Shown here: positions 1 to 8,369 of the stretch, one piece after another
Position numbering within the stretch: the stretch's first letter is position 1
Layout of the letters: each line of letters starts with the position of its first letter
Assembly: GCA_029259455.1 (NCBI GenBank)
Contig: JAPDIT010000040.1
Location: 1-40,059 of the forward strand
Reading direction: 5' to 3'
Length of the DNA: 40,059 bases
DNA from: Archaeoglobi archaeon
Lineage (GTDB): Archaea > Halobacteriota > Archaeoglobi > Archaeoglobales > Archaeoglobaceae
Translations under genes and position numbers: made by a program
The notes under the pieces: model-generated
What the model was told of the DNA's origin: nothing
Databases searched by the model: none
The model's input: the letters and a program-made list of their open reading frames with translations, nothing else

Positions 1-577
1 AGAGAAAGAGGTGGATACGCTACGAAAGAAGGCATTCCATGAGTTTGTGGCATACAGACTGGTTTTTCTATAATGGAAAGTGGATGATGGCTTATTTAGA
101 TGATGCATCCCGTTTAATTGTTGGTTATGGAGTATTCGACAATGCAACAGCAGAAAATGCCATACGAGTTTTAAAAGAGGCTATAGACAATTATGGTAAG
201 CCAGAATCAATACTTACCGATAGAGGTACCCAGTTCTACGCATCTGCAGGAGAGAAGAAGGCAAAAGGCATCTCAGAGTTCGAGAAATTCCTTTTTGAGA
301 ATGGAATTAAGCACATTGTTGGTAGAGTAAACCATCCTCAGACAAACGGTAAGATTGAGAGGTTTTATGGAACGCTAGAAACTAAGATGAGGTACTTTGA
401 TACGATAGATGAGTTTGTTGAGTGGTATAATATAATCACAAAAGACCCCATATGAGTCTTAATTTGGATGAATTAGAGACTCCTTATCAGGCATTTTTGA
501 GAGAGCTCCCACCTGAGAGAGTTTTGGGTTACTGCTGGAGGTGGTTCGATGGCGGGAAATAATTTTAGGAAACTACA
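1..577 (+). mobile_element. Insertion sequence copy A (right part), decayed; rve/IS481-like
   Basis: The window opens inside an insertion sequence. The first 577 bases align base by base with 29891-30454, apart from small indels, and the similarity stops after the shared string aaactaca (571-577 here, 30448-30454 in the other copy). That point is taken as the right end of the element. The encoded protein is a DDE transposase with an rve-type integrase core. Relative to copy B this copy has an extra base near 39-41, changed sequence near 433-450, and extra bases near 549 and 557. The left end is outside the window. No terminal inverted repeat or target duplication can be established. The IS3/IS481-like family assignment rests on the catalytic-core pattern only. 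Confidence 0.8.
3..562 (+). pseudogene. Transposase (rve integrase core), partial and frameshifted
   Basis: The reading frame is open from the window edge to 455 and carries the integrase core: first Asp in LWHTDW, second Asp in ESILTDRGTQFY, and Glu in HPQTNGKIERFYGT, the order D-D-E expected of rve transposases. After EFVEWYN the frame is lost. The continuation (MSLNLDELETPYQAF..., ending near GYCWRWF) lies in another frame at about 453-550. Copy B reads through this stretch as one frame, so copy A has suffered an indel. The N-terminal HTH part is off the window. The gene is almost certainly inactive. Confidence 0.75.
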
Positions 578-1455
578 AGTACCAGTTCGGAGGAAAAACC
601 TATTTTTCTGATTGGTTTGAACCTCATGAACTCAACAAATTCTTTCAGAGCTTTTTTGTCAACTCTCTCACTCAGAGGAGAGCTTTCCGGAATACTTTCT
701 CTGCCGAATGCCCACAGGAGGTCGTCGATGATATCTGCCTCAATCCCCGCCTTCTCTGATACGAGCATCAGAGACTTCTGCGTCTGCTCTCTGAGAAGAT
801 TCGTTTCTTCATCGCTAAGCATAACTCCAGCGTTTATTTTTTCCATGATCTTCTTATGTGGAATGAGTATCCCCGATGAAATCGCAAATCTAACAAGGAC
901 GCTGTCAACGGGAAACTTCAGCTTTCCTTCTACGAATCCTTGTCTTTTCAGTATTTTCAGGAGAAGAAGGCTTTTCTTCATTAGAGGATCCTCATATGCT
1001 TTGGAGATTTTTAACCTCCTGAGAATGTCCTCAACCAGAAAATCTGACCGCCTGAGTAGATTCATGAAGTCTCCATCGTAATATCGCAGCAGCTTTTCCG
1101 CACAGTCTTTGAGCAGAAAAGTCCTCTCATCCGGTTTTGCGACAGTTTTTCCCCTGAAGGTAAAAATCCTTCTTACAGATTCGACATCGATATTTACCAG
1201 ATTCTTTGCCGTGAAGAGCTCCCGCTCTTCCAATTGCTTTTTGCGTGCGAGGTAGAAAAGAAGGTCGGAGCCGTGATACTTGAAATCTACATTGAATCCG
1301 GTTTTGTGGTCGATTGCTACCATGAAGAACACGTAATTTGGGTAAATGAAGTCGTCAGGCTCAGGAAAAAGCTCAGGATTGTCGAAGGTTACTGGGGTGT
1401 AGTTTAACTTTTTCAAAATTTCCGCAAGCTTCCTTACTCTGCCCTCGTCAATCAC
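565..1455 (-). CDS. AGOG-like / HhH-fold DNA glycosylase homologue, 3' end cut by an IS
   Basis: About 296 residues if translation starts at the GTG at 1455. The frame stays open further upstream, but that part is antisense to pelota and is not supported. The C-terminal half resembles the architecture of archaeal AGOG 8-oxoguanine glycosylases: a lysine pair K160/K161 in EDPLMKKSLLLLKIL, then PVD with D184 in a helix-turn region, then a GIL segment and a DLLWAFGR motif. In AGOG a Lys and an Asp in equivalent places are catalytic. This would make it a base-excision enzyme or a related N-glycosidase; that is inference from remembered motifs. A queuosine-salvage-type nucleosidase of similar fold is the main alternative. 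The last few residues (LVVS and the stop) lie inside IS copy A, so the native C-terminus has been replaced. The TATA box is shared with pelota. Confidence 0.5.
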   Translation of the reverse strand: MIDEGRVRKLAEILKKLNYTPVTFDNPELFPEPDDFIYPNYVFFMVAIDHKTGFNVDFKYHGSDLLFYLARKKQLEERELFTAKNLVNIDVESVRRIFTFRGKTVAKPDERTFLLKDCAEKLLRYYDGDFMNLLRRSDFLVEDILRRLKISKAYEDPLMKKSLLLLKILKRQGFVEGKLKFPVDSVLVRFAISSGILIPHKKIMEKINAGVMLSDEETNLLREQTQKSLMLVSEKAGIEADIIDDLLWAFGRESIPESSPLSERVDKKALKEFVEFMRFKPIRKIGFSSELVLVVS

Positions 1456-1475
1456 AGAACAACAAACGCCAACAC

Positions 1476-1485
1476 TTTTATAAAA
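1476..1485. promoter_or_regulatory. Palindromic TATA box shared by the glycosylase homologue and pelota
   Basis: TTTTATAAAA is a perfect palindrome centred at 1480.5. The pelota GTG lies 24.5 nt to the right and the glycosylase-homologue GTG (1455) 25.5 nt to the left. Both are the spacing expected between a TATA box and an archaeal transcription start, so both mRNAs would be leaderless. Seen in sequence; function inferred. Confidence 0.65.
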
Positions 1486-1504
1486 CTGTATTCCACGGGG
1501 TGGT

Positions 1505-2539
1505 GTGCAGATTGTTGAGGAGAACTTGAGAGGTAACGAGGGCGAAATTAAGCTAATACCTGAAACTCTGGATGACCTCTGGCATCTCCGCCTCATAATC
1601 GAAAAAGGTGATGTGGTCTTTGCCACAACGAAAAGGGCGAGCCAGAGCAGTGACAAGCTGAGAAGCGATAAGGAAATGGTGACGGTTAGGCTTGGAATCG
1701 AGGTTGAGAAGGTCGAGTTTCACAAGTTCGCCAATCGCCTCAGAATTTCGGGGAGAATTGTGGCTGGAATAGAGGAATCCGGATACCACACCTTGAACAT
1801 CACCACCAGAAAGGAGCTCAGTATAATCAAGAAGTGGAAGCCTGAGCAACTCGAAAGATTGAGAAGGGCTGTTGAGGACTCAAACCGGCCAGAAATTGTG
1901 ATGCTTACCATCGAAGAGGGTTATGCGGTTGCGGGAGTTTTGAGGCAGTGGGGAGTGGAGGAAATTTTCGAGGAGAGGATGGGCTACGGAAAGGGGATGG
2001 GGGGTAGCAGGAGAGAATTTTTTGGAGAGGTTGCATCCAAACTTGAGAACCTTGAATTTAAATACCTCATCGTTGCCGGCCCGGGATTTGCCAAGAACGA
2101 TTTTATTGAGTTTCTGAAGGAAAGGCATCCTGAGATGGCGAAAAACGCAGTTGTGGTGGACGTCTCCTCAGTTGGCTCTAGAGGTTTCATGGAAATTCTC
2201 AAAAGGAGGGTAGTTGACAGGATTGTGGGAGAGGTGAGGCTTGCAGAGGAGACGGAGTACATAGAGAGGTTGCTTGAGGGTATTGCCAAGGGAGAGAAGG
2301 TTGCTTATGGTTTGGATGAAGTTAAAGAAGTGCACAACTACAGGGCGATTGAAGTGTTGCTGATTGCAGATGAGTTCCTGATTGAGGAGAGGGAGAAGTG
2401 GGATGTTGACGGACTGCTGAGGGAGGTAGAGGAGTCGGGAGGGAAGGTTGTGATAATGAGCACCGAATTTGAACCGGGAAAGAGGTTGATGAGCCTCGGC
2501 GGAATAGCTGCCCTGTTGAGATTCAGCATAAAAGGTTAA
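1505..2539 (+). CDS. pelA: Pelota (aPelota), ribosome rescue factor
   Basis: 344 residues, the normal archaeal length. Archaeal pelota, with aABCE1, splits stalled ribosomes (no-go and non-stop decay) and is a paralogue of aRF1. The N-terminal Sm-like domain (about 1-130) carries the typical LIPETLDDLWHL and GDVVFATTKR patterns. The central domain follows from about 135, and the C-terminal L7Ae-like domain from about 240 includes YRAIEVLLIADEF and ends GGIAALLRF. No GGQ motif is present, which separates it from aRF1. The start is a GTG, chosen because pelota proteins begin with a similar QIVEE...EGEIKLIPE sequence and because the TATA box is 24.5 nt upstream. The gene is intact. Confidence 0.95.
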   Translation: MQIVEENLRGNEGEIKLIPETLDDLWHLRLIIEKGDVVFATTKRASQSSDKLRSDKEMVTVRLGIEVEKVEFHKFANRLRISGRIVAGIEESGYHTLNITTRKELSIIKKWKPEQLERLRRAVEDSNRPEIVMLTIEEGYAVAGVLRQWGVEEIFEERMGYGKGMGGSRREFFGEVASKLENLEFKYLIVAGPGFAKNDFIEFLKERHPEMAKNAVVVDVSSVGSRGFMEILKRRVVDRIVGEVRLAEETEYIERLLEGIAKGEKVAYGLDEVKEVHNYRAIEVLLIADEFLIEEREKWDVDGLLREVEESGGKVVIMSTEFEPGKRLMSLGGIAALLRFSIKG

Positions 2540-2569
2540 ATAAGGAGCTCTTGGAGAGATGAGATAAGT

Positions 2570-3880
2570 ATGCGAATCGTGATTGCTGGTGCGGGGGAGG
2601 TTGGGTATAATCTTGCAACGTCACTTGCCCCAAGTCACGATGTGATAGTCATAGAAAAGGATGTATCGAGATTTGAGAGAGTTTCCGAGCTTGATGTAGT
2701 TGCTGTCAGCGGTAATGCTGCAAATGTGAAAGTACTCAAGGATGCAGGCGTTGAGAAAGCTGACGTTTTTCTGGCGGTTACAGGTGATGACGAGGTAAAC
2801 CTCCTCTCAGGCCTTGCGGCCAAGAAGATTGGAGCAAAAAGTGTTATTGTGAGGGTTGAAAATCCAGAATACGTTGACAGACCAATAGTAAAGGATCACC
2901 CTCTTGGATATGACGTTCTGGTTTGTCCACAACTCTCTCTCGCCCAGGAAGCGGCGAGAATAATCGGGATTCCAGGGGCGATAGAAGTTGTGACCTTCAG
3001 TGGAGGAAGGGTTGAGATGATTGAGTTTCAGGTTATGGAAGGCTCGAAAGCAGACGGAAAGACTGTTGCAGAACTCAACCTTCCCCAAAATATTGTAATA
3101 GCCTCGATTTATCGAAACGGTCATATAGAAATTCCTCGTGGAGATACAGTTTTGAGGGCTGGAGATAGAGTTTCCATCGTCGGCAAAACTGAAGACATCG
3201 AGATGTTGAAGGGAGTCTTCGGCCCTCCTGTAACGAGAAGAGTAACGATTTTTGGTGCTGGCACAATTGGGAGCTATACGGCAAAGATACTTTCAAAGAG
3301 CATGATGAGTGTCAAGCTAATAGATTCAAGCCTGGATAGATGTGAAGCGCTCAGCAGCGTGCTTGATGGTGTGAGAATCGTTTGTGGTGATGCTACTGAC
3401 ATCGAGTTTCTCATTGACGAGGAGATAGGCAAGTCTGATGCTGTCCTTGCAGCAACAGAGAGTGATGAAAAGAACCTGCTGATATCTCTCCTATCGAAAA
3501 ATCTTGGGGCTAAAATAGCAATTGCAAAGGTTGAGAAAAGGGAATACGTGAAGCTTTTCGAAGCGGTGGGTGTGGATGTTGCGCTAAACCCCAGAAGTGT
3601 AACGTACAACGAAGTTTCAAAGCTGCTAAGAACGATGCGGATAGAAACTCTTGCGGAAATTGAAGGTACAGCGGTGGTGGAGGTGGTGGTTAGGAACATG
3701 AAGCTGGTCGGAAAAGCCCTGAAGAATTTGCCGCTACCAAAAGACACTATAGTAGGGGCAATTGTGAGAGGGGACGAATGTATAATTCCAAGAGGGGAAA
3801 CTAAAATAAAATACGGGGACAGAGTGCTGGTTTTCGCCAGTTGGGATGAGATAGAAAAGGTTGAGGAGATATTCAGATGA
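2570..3880 (+). CDS. trkA: Trk potassium uptake system, TrkA regulatory subunit
   Basis: 436 residues forming a duplicated RCK protein. The first Rossmann motif is VIAGAGEVGYN (residues 3-13), with a TrkA-C domain about 140-220. A second Rossmann motif, VTIFGAGTIGSY, begins near 225 and a second TrkA-C domain ends the protein. TrkA binds nucleotides (NAD(H), ATP/ADP) on the cytoplasmic face and gates the TrkH channel. The start ATG at 2570 is 30 nt after the pelota stop; an AT-rich stretch near 2533-2542 could give it its own promoter. The stop overlaps the trkH start by ATGA, so the two are probably translationally coupled. Confidence 0.93.
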   Translation: MRIVIAGAGEVGYNLATSLAPSHDVIVIEKDVSRFERVSELDVVAVSGNAANVKVLKDAGVEKADVFLAVTGDDEVNLLSGLAAKKIGAKSVIVRVENPEYVDRPIVKDHPLGYDVLVCPQLSLAQEAARIIGIPGAIEVVTFSGGRVEMIEFQVMEGSKADGKTVAELNLPQNIVIASIYRNGHIEIPRGDTVLRAGDRVSIVGKTEDIEMLKGVFGPPVTRRVTIFGAGTIGSYTAKILSKSMMSVKLIDSSLDRCEALSSVLDGVRIVCGDATDIEFLIDEEIGKSDAVLAATESDEKNLLISLLSKNLGAKIAIAKVEKREYVKLFEAVGVDVALNPRSVTYNEVSKLLRTMRIETLAEIEGTAVVEVVVRNMKLVGKALKNLPLPKDTIVGAIVRGDECIIPRGETKIKYGDRVLVFASWDEIEKVEEIFR

Positions 3881-5313
3881 ACCTCAGGCTTACTGTAAGC
3901 ATACTCGGGAAATTACTGATGCTGTTCTCATTCTCGTTCATTTTGCCGCTGATAGCTGCTTACATCTACGAAGACCCTTACTATCCATTTCTGGTTCCGG
4001 CAGTGCTCTCGTTTTTGTTTGGGGCAGTGTTAGGGTATGGAATCAAAACCGAGAGCGAACCGGAACCCTTAAGGCATAAGGAGAGCTTTGCGATAGTAGG
4101 ATTGATCTGGCTCCTCATGTCGATTTTTGGGTCAGTACCATACATTTTATTTGGAGTTAATGCTGTAGATGCATTTTTCGAGTCCATGTCTGGTTTCACA
4201 ACAACTGGCGCTTCAGTTCTGACTCCTGAAGAACTTCCAAAATCTCTGCTTTTGTGGAGGAGTCTAACGCAGTGGATAGGTGGAATGGGCATCATCGTCC
4301 TCTTTCTGGCCATCTTCCCAAATGTTGCAAAAAGAAGCGCGGTGCTGTTTCAGGCAGAGTATCCGGGAGTGAGCTTGTCGAAGATTAAGCCAAGGATAAG
4401 AGATACGGCTTTATCTCTTTACAAGGTTTACCTTCTCTTGACAGTTGCAGAGATCGCTCTTCTTTACGCGTTGGGTCTCTCTCTATTCGATGCTGTCAAC
4501 CACACTTTCACGACTCTCTCCACAGGCGGTTTCTCGACGCACTCAGAAAGCATAGCGTTCTTCAGCGATGTCAGGGTAGAGGGGGTTGTAGCCTTTTTTG
4601 CCTTTGTTGGTGGAACTAATTTTGCATTGATTTATTTTCTGCTCTCAGGAAAGCCTGTGATGTTTAGAAACGCTGAATTTAGGAGCTATGTCTGTTTTCT
4701 AGCGCTGGCATCGGTCTTAATTGCTGTCGTAAATCTTGAAAGATACGGCATTTTTGGCTCACTCAGATACTCAACATTCCAGGTTATTTCAATCATGACT
4801 ACCACGGGCTTTACCACTGCAGATTTTGACACATGGAGCGACTCCGCAAAACTGATTCTGCTAATTCTGATGTTTATTGGAGGGTCAAGCGGCTCCACTG
4901 GAGGAGGAATAAAGGTCATTAGAATTTACCTCCTCATAAAGTATGCGATCCACCAGATTTTGAGAGCTGCAGAGCCGAGAACTGTTAGGGCGGTAAAGTT
5001 TGAAGGGATGGCTATTAAAAAGGAAGTTCTCGATGACATTGCCGCATTCTTTGTACTTTACATTTTAATCTTTGCTGTCTCGTCAATTCTTGTTTCCCTT
5101 TCCGGTTATGACATAGTGACTTCTCTCTCCGCAACTGCAGCGACTCTTGGCAATGTTGGGCCGGGACTTGGCTTGGCTGGTGCTGTGGAGAATTATGCGT
5201 CTTTCTCTCAGCCGACTAAGATTCTTCTCTCTCTTAACATGTGGATAGGCAGACTGGAAATCTTCACCGTGATATCGTTGTTCATACCAGCCTTCTGGAG
5301 AGAGAGGTGGTAG
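3877..5313 (+). CDS. trkH: Trk potassium uptake system, TrkH membrane subunit
   Basis: 478 residues, highly hydrophobic, with the four membrane-pore-membrane repeats of the TrkH/KtrB family. The four pore loops can be seen as SGFTTTGAS, TFTTLSTGGFSTH, IMTTTGFTTADFD and ATAATLGNVGPGLG; each has the family glycine in the selectivity-filter position. A glycine-rich loop, IGGSSGSTGGGIKV, between repeats matches the gating loop of the third repeat. It is the potassium-translocating subunit and works with the upstream TrkA, whose stop it overlaps by 4 nt. The GRLEIFTVISLF ending is typical of the family. Confidence 0.94.
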   Translation: MNLRLTVSILGKLLMLFSFSFILPLIAAYIYEDPYYPFLVPAVLSFLFGAVLGYGIKTESEPEPLRHKESFAIVGLIWLLMSIFGSVPYILFGVNAVDAFFESMSGFTTTGASVLTPEELPKSLLLWRSLTQWIGGMGIIVLFLAIFPNVAKRSAVLFQAEYPGVSLSKIKPRIRDTALSLYKVYLLLTVAEIALLYALGLSLFDAVNHTFTTLSTGGFSTHSESIAFFSDVRVEGVVAFFAFVGGTNFALIYFLLSGKPVMFRNAEFRSYVCFLALASVLIAVVNLERYGIFGSLRYSTFQVISIMTTTGFTTADFDTWSDSAKLILLILMFIGGSSGSTGGGIKVIRIYLLIKYAIHQILRAAEPRTVRAVKFEGMAIKKEVLDDIAAFFVLYILIFAVSSILVSLSGYDIVTSLSATAATLGNVGPGLGLAGAVENYASFSQPTKILLSLNMWIGRLEIFTVISLFIPAFWRERW

Positions 5314-5337
5314 AAATAAAGAGTGGAATTTTTAATT

Positions 5338-5363
5338 TTAGTATGTTATATTAGTATGTTATA
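5338..5363 (+). repeat. Perfect tandem 13-bp repeat upstream of the acyl-CoA synthetase promoter
   Basis: TTAGTATGTTATA occurs twice with no gap (5338-5350 and 5351-5363). The array ends 12 nt before the TATA-like box of the acyl-CoA synthetase, in an 88-nt intergenic space. Its position and exact repetition suggest a binding site for a regulator; the protein is unknown. Confidence 0.6.
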
Positions 5364-5373
5364 GAAGGAAAAG

Positions 5374-5385
5374 TTTTTAAAAATA
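5374..5385 (+). promoter_or_regulatory. TATA box for the acyl-CoA synthetase
   Basis: The AT-rich element TTTTTAAAAATA lies with its TTTAAA centre (5378.5) 23.5 nt upstream of the ATG at 5402, which predicts a leaderless transcript. No Shine-Dalgarno sequence is visible before the ATG, which agrees with this. Confidence 0.6.
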
Positions 5386-5401
5386 CTTATTAACTTCTAT
5401 C

Positions 5402-7135
5402 ATGAACGTACTCGGCGTAGAGGGAGAGAACATCAGAGAGGTGGATGTGACTAAAATAAACAGAGTGTGGACGAAATTTTACGATGAGGGTGTCAGAGAT
5501 CACATCGATTACCCGGTGATGCCGGCATATCGGATTTTGGATGATGCTGCAGCTTCCGACCCTGACAAAATCTGTTTTGAGTTTTTCGGAACAAAGTGGA
5601 CTTACAAGCAGCTGAAAGACGCTTCAGACAAGTTAGCAAGCTTTCTCTTCGACATGGGTGTAGAGAAAGGTGATAGAATCGTTGTTGCCTTGCCAAACCT
5701 TCCCCACTACGCAATTATCGCCCACGCCATATACAAAGTGGGAGGTATAGTGGTGCAGTGCAACCCGATTTACACTGAAAGAGAAATAAGATACATTGTA
5801 AACAACAGTGGAGCAACGAGGATGTTCGCGTTTGAGGGGATGTATCCGAGAATCAGACCACTGATTGAGGACGGCACACTCGAAATGGTTGTGATTTGCA
5901 GAATTGAAGATTTCTTGGGTTCTGTGGTGGGCGCTCTCTTCAAAGCCTTTCTGAAGAAGAAAGTGGTGGGCAAAGTTGATATTGACAAGAGAAAAGAGGT
6001 CTTCTTCTGGCAAGATGCTTTGAAGCGCGAGAGGACAGATAAAAGGGCAGAAATCAACCCGAGAGAGGATGTGGCAATGTTCCAGTACACTGGTGGCACA
6101 ACAGGCTTTCCAAAGGCTGTTATGCTCACACACTACAATTTGGTCGTTAATGCCTACCAAGTTGCCGAGTGGGATCCGAGAGCCACACCAAATGATGTGG
6201 GTGTGGGCTGTCTTCCAGTCTTCCACGTTTACGGAATGACTATGCTCAACTCTTCAGCAGTTCTGAGAATGAAGGTGATTCCGATTCCCGATCCAAGAGA
6301 TGTTGAAGCCATAATGAAGGCTGTTCACAAGTATAGAGCCACTACCTTTACTGGAGTTCCGACGATGTTCATAGGTATGCTGAACCATCCAAAACTTCAC
6401 AAGTACAATCTGAAAAGTCTCAGAGTTTGTGTCAGTGGTGCTGCTCCACTTCCGGTTGAGGTTAAAAGGAAATGGGAGGAGATCACGGGAGGTAAGCTTG
6501 TTGAAGGCTACGGCTTAAGTGAAGCCTCACCTGTAACACACTGCAACCCGCTCTATGGTTTGAACAAAGAAGGCAGCATAGGCGTACCATATCCAGATAC
6601 CTACGCAGTTGTGGTCGATGATGAAGGGAACATCCTTCCACCCAGAGAGATTGGAGAGCTCGCCATTTACGGCCCTCAGGTCATGAAGGGCTACTACAAG
6701 ATGGAAGAGGAAACGAAGAAGGTCTTGGTTAATGGCTGGCTTTTGACAGGAGACATGGCGAAGATGGATGAGGACGGCTACTTCTACATAGTTGACAGGA
6801 AGAAGGACATGATAATCGCTGGAGGTTACAACATCTATCCGAGAGAGGTTGAGGAGGTGCTGTACGAACATCCTGCTGTCGCTGAAGCTGCAGTAGTTGG
6901 CGTGCCCGATCCGTACAGAGGTGAGACTGTAAAGGCCTTCATAGTTCTAAAGCCAGAATACAAGGGGAAGGTTACGGAAAAGGATTTGGATAAGTTCTGC
7001 AGAGAGAGGCTTGCAGCGTATAAAGTGCCGAGACTCTACGAGTTCAGGGATGAACTGCCGAAATCCCTTGTTGGAAAGGTTCTCAGGAGAGTTCTGAGAG
7101 AAGAGGAATTGGAGAAATTAAAGAAAAAAAGTTAA
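5402..7135 (+). CDS. Long/medium-chain acyl-CoA synthetase (AMP-forming)
   Basis: 577 residues, the length of FadD/AlkK-like adenylate-forming enzymes. It activates a carboxylic acid with ATP and CoA, giving acyl-CoA, AMP and PPi. The phosphate-binding loop YTGGTTGFPKAVM is near residues 229-241, the adenine motif EGYGLSEASPVTH near 367-379, the ATP motif WLLTGDMAKMDEDGYFYIVDRKKDMI near 446-471, and the C-terminal catalytic lysine motif LPKSLVGKVLRR near 555-566. Substrate chain length cannot be read from the sequence. In Archaeoglobus such enzymes are multi-copy and feed beta-oxidation, so fatty acids are the likely substrate. The 13-bp repeats upstream suggest regulated expression. Its stop shares TTAA with the purA stop on the other strand. 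Confidence 0.93.
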   Translation: MNVLGVEGENIREVDVTKINRVWTKFYDEGVRDHIDYPVMPAYRILDDAAASDPDKICFEFFGTKWTYKQLKDASDKLASFLFDMGVEKGDRIVVALPNLPHYAIIAHAIYKVGGIVVQCNPIYTEREIRYIVNNSGATRMFAFEGMYPRIRPLIEDGTLEMVVICRIEDFLGSVVGALFKAFLKKKVVGKVDIDKRKEVFFWQDALKRERTDKRAEINPREDVAMFQYTGGTTGFPKAVMLTHYNLVVNAYQVAEWDPRATPNDVGVGCLPVFHVYGMTMLNSSAVLRMKVIPIPDPRDVEAIMKAVHKYRATTFTGVPTMFIGMLNHPKLHKYNLKSLRVCVSGAAPLPVEVKRKWEEITGGKLVEGYGLSEASPVTHCNPLYGLNKEGSIGVPYPDTYAVVVDDEGNILPPREIGELAIYGPQVMKGYYKMEEETKKVLVNGWLLTGDMAKMDEDGYFYIVDRKKDMIIAGGYNIYPREVEEVLYEHPAVAEAAVVGVPDPYRGETVKAFIVLKPEYKGKVTEKDLDKFCRERLAAYKVPRLYEFRDELPKSLVGKVLRRVLREEELEKLKKKS

Positions 7136-8145
7136 AGCTTCTCTTTTCTTAAATCTATTATTTGCTTTGTCTCAGGGCCGGTGGATATGAGCGTGACTGG
7201 AACCTTGACGTCCTCTTCAACCTGCTCTATGAACTTCTTTGCCTTTGGTGTAAGCTTTTCCCATTCAGTAACCCCGTAACACTCCTTGTCGAGCTTGTCC
7301 ACACCGGTCAGAGCAACCTGTGTTGCACCGTTAACCATTGCAGAATAACGGGCAAACTTTCCATCCCAGTAGCCTATCCTTCTCCTCCTCCCTGTGACCG
7401 TTCCGTACTCAACTATTCCGAGCTTCTCAGCTTCCTCCTGAGGCATCTCAGTCGGAAATGGCCCCGCTCCAACTCTGGTCGGGAAGCACTTGAACACAAC
7501 TATAACATCATCAACCCTCGTTGGTCCAACTCCCACGTCTGAGGCTATGGCTGAGGCGGTGGTATCTTTTGAGGTTACGTAGGGATATGTGCCATAGTAT
7601 AGGCTGAGCCCGAAACCCTGACTCCCCTCTATCAGAACGGGCTCACCATTGTCTATAGCCTGATTCACCTCAAGGGGGACATCTGCAAGAAAGTCCTTAA
7701 GCTCGGGTACATCTTTCGCCTGCTTTGCAACTCTGCTTACCCTATCAACGTTTGCCGGCCCACACCCAGTTCCAGTCGTGCCGATTTTCTTGCTCAGATG
7801 CTCGCTCCCTTTGTCTGCCTCTATGTGCTTCGGCTCGATGATTGCACACCTGTAGTCGACTCTCGCCCTGTCTGCCACCTTCAAAAGCTCGACCTCTTTC
7901 AGAAAGACCTCGGGATTGACAAGAACTCCTGCACCGATGAGGAGCTTCGCATCCTTGTAAACGAACCCAGACGGAATCATCCTCACTCCGAACTTCTGAC
8001 CGTCAATTTCCACTGTATGACCTGCGTTGGGTCCAACTCCACCTCTTGCAATTATAACGGGCTTGTCGCTGTATGCAACGTGAGCGACTATCTTTCCCTT
8101 TCCTTCATCTCCCCAGAATCCGCCAACAATTATAGTAGCACCCAT
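7132..8145 (-). CDS. purA: Adenylosuccinate synthetase (archaeal short type)
   Basis: 337 residues, about 90 shorter than bacterial PurA, as is normal for the archaeal form. It makes adenylosuccinate from IMP, aspartate and GTP, the first committed step to AMP. The P-loop GGFWGDEGKGKI is at residues 8-19, followed by GGVGPNAGHTV and SQGFGLSLYYGTYPYVTSKD; the last contains the family SxGxxLSxxxGTYPxVTS pattern. TGRRRRIGYWD is the arginine-rich loop. The start ATG at 8145 gives the exact N-terminus expected for the family. An AT-rich box near 8171-8176 is about 28 nt upstream. purD lies 9 kb away and no other purine genes are adjacent. Confidence 0.95.
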   Translation of the reverse strand: MGATIIVGGFWGDEGKGKIVAHVAYSDKPVIIARGGVGPNAGHTVEIDGQKFGVRMIPSGFVYKDAKLLIGAGVLVNPEVFLKEVELLKVADRARVDYRCAIIEPKHIEADKGSEHLSKKIGTTGTGCGPANVDRVSRVAKQAKDVPELKDFLADVPLEVNQAIDNGEPVLIEGSQGFGLSLYYGTYPYVTSKDTTASAIASDVGVGPTRVDDVIVVFKCFPTRVGAGPFPTEMPQEEAEKLGIVEYGTVTGRRRRIGYWDGKFARYSAMVNGATQVALTGVDKLDKECYGVTEWEKLTPKAKKFIEQVEEDVKVPVTLISTGPETKQIIDLRKEKL

Positions 8146-8244
8146 AACACTGACATTCCTTCACAGGTGTTTATTTGGTTTGCGATTTTTGGGGAAGGGC
8201 TTGGAGGCAAAATCTACAAAATCTAATATCAAGCGTTCAGAAAC

Positions 8245-8325
8245 GCCGGGGCTGGGATTTGAACCCAGGAGCCCTTACGGGCACCAGCTCTCAAGGCTGG
8301 CGCAGTACCTCTCTGCAACCCCGGC
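8245..8325 (-). tRNA. tRNA-Ser(TGA)
   Basis: Reading the minus strand, the 81-nt sequence folds as a class II tRNA: acceptor GCCGGGG pairs with CCCCGGC, D arm GCAG/CTGC, anticodon stem CCAGC/GCTGG around the loop CTTGAGA with anticodon TGA, a long variable arm GCCC-GTAA-GGGC, and T arm CTGGG/CCCAG around TTCAAAT. The long variable arm and the anticodon make it tRNA-Ser reading UCA. No CCA is encoded. An element CTTAAACA (about 8349-8356) lies roughly 28 nt upstream and suits a TATA box. Confidence 0.95.
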
Positions 8326-8369
8326 TTTTTATAAACTTCTCTTAACGTGTTTAAGAATCTTGTGATTGC

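Noticed and set aside
1456..1656. N-terminal extension of the minus-strand frame ending at 565
   Set aside because: It lies antisense to pelota, upstream of the shared TATA box, and its composition is unlike the rest of the protein. The GTG at 1455 is preferred.
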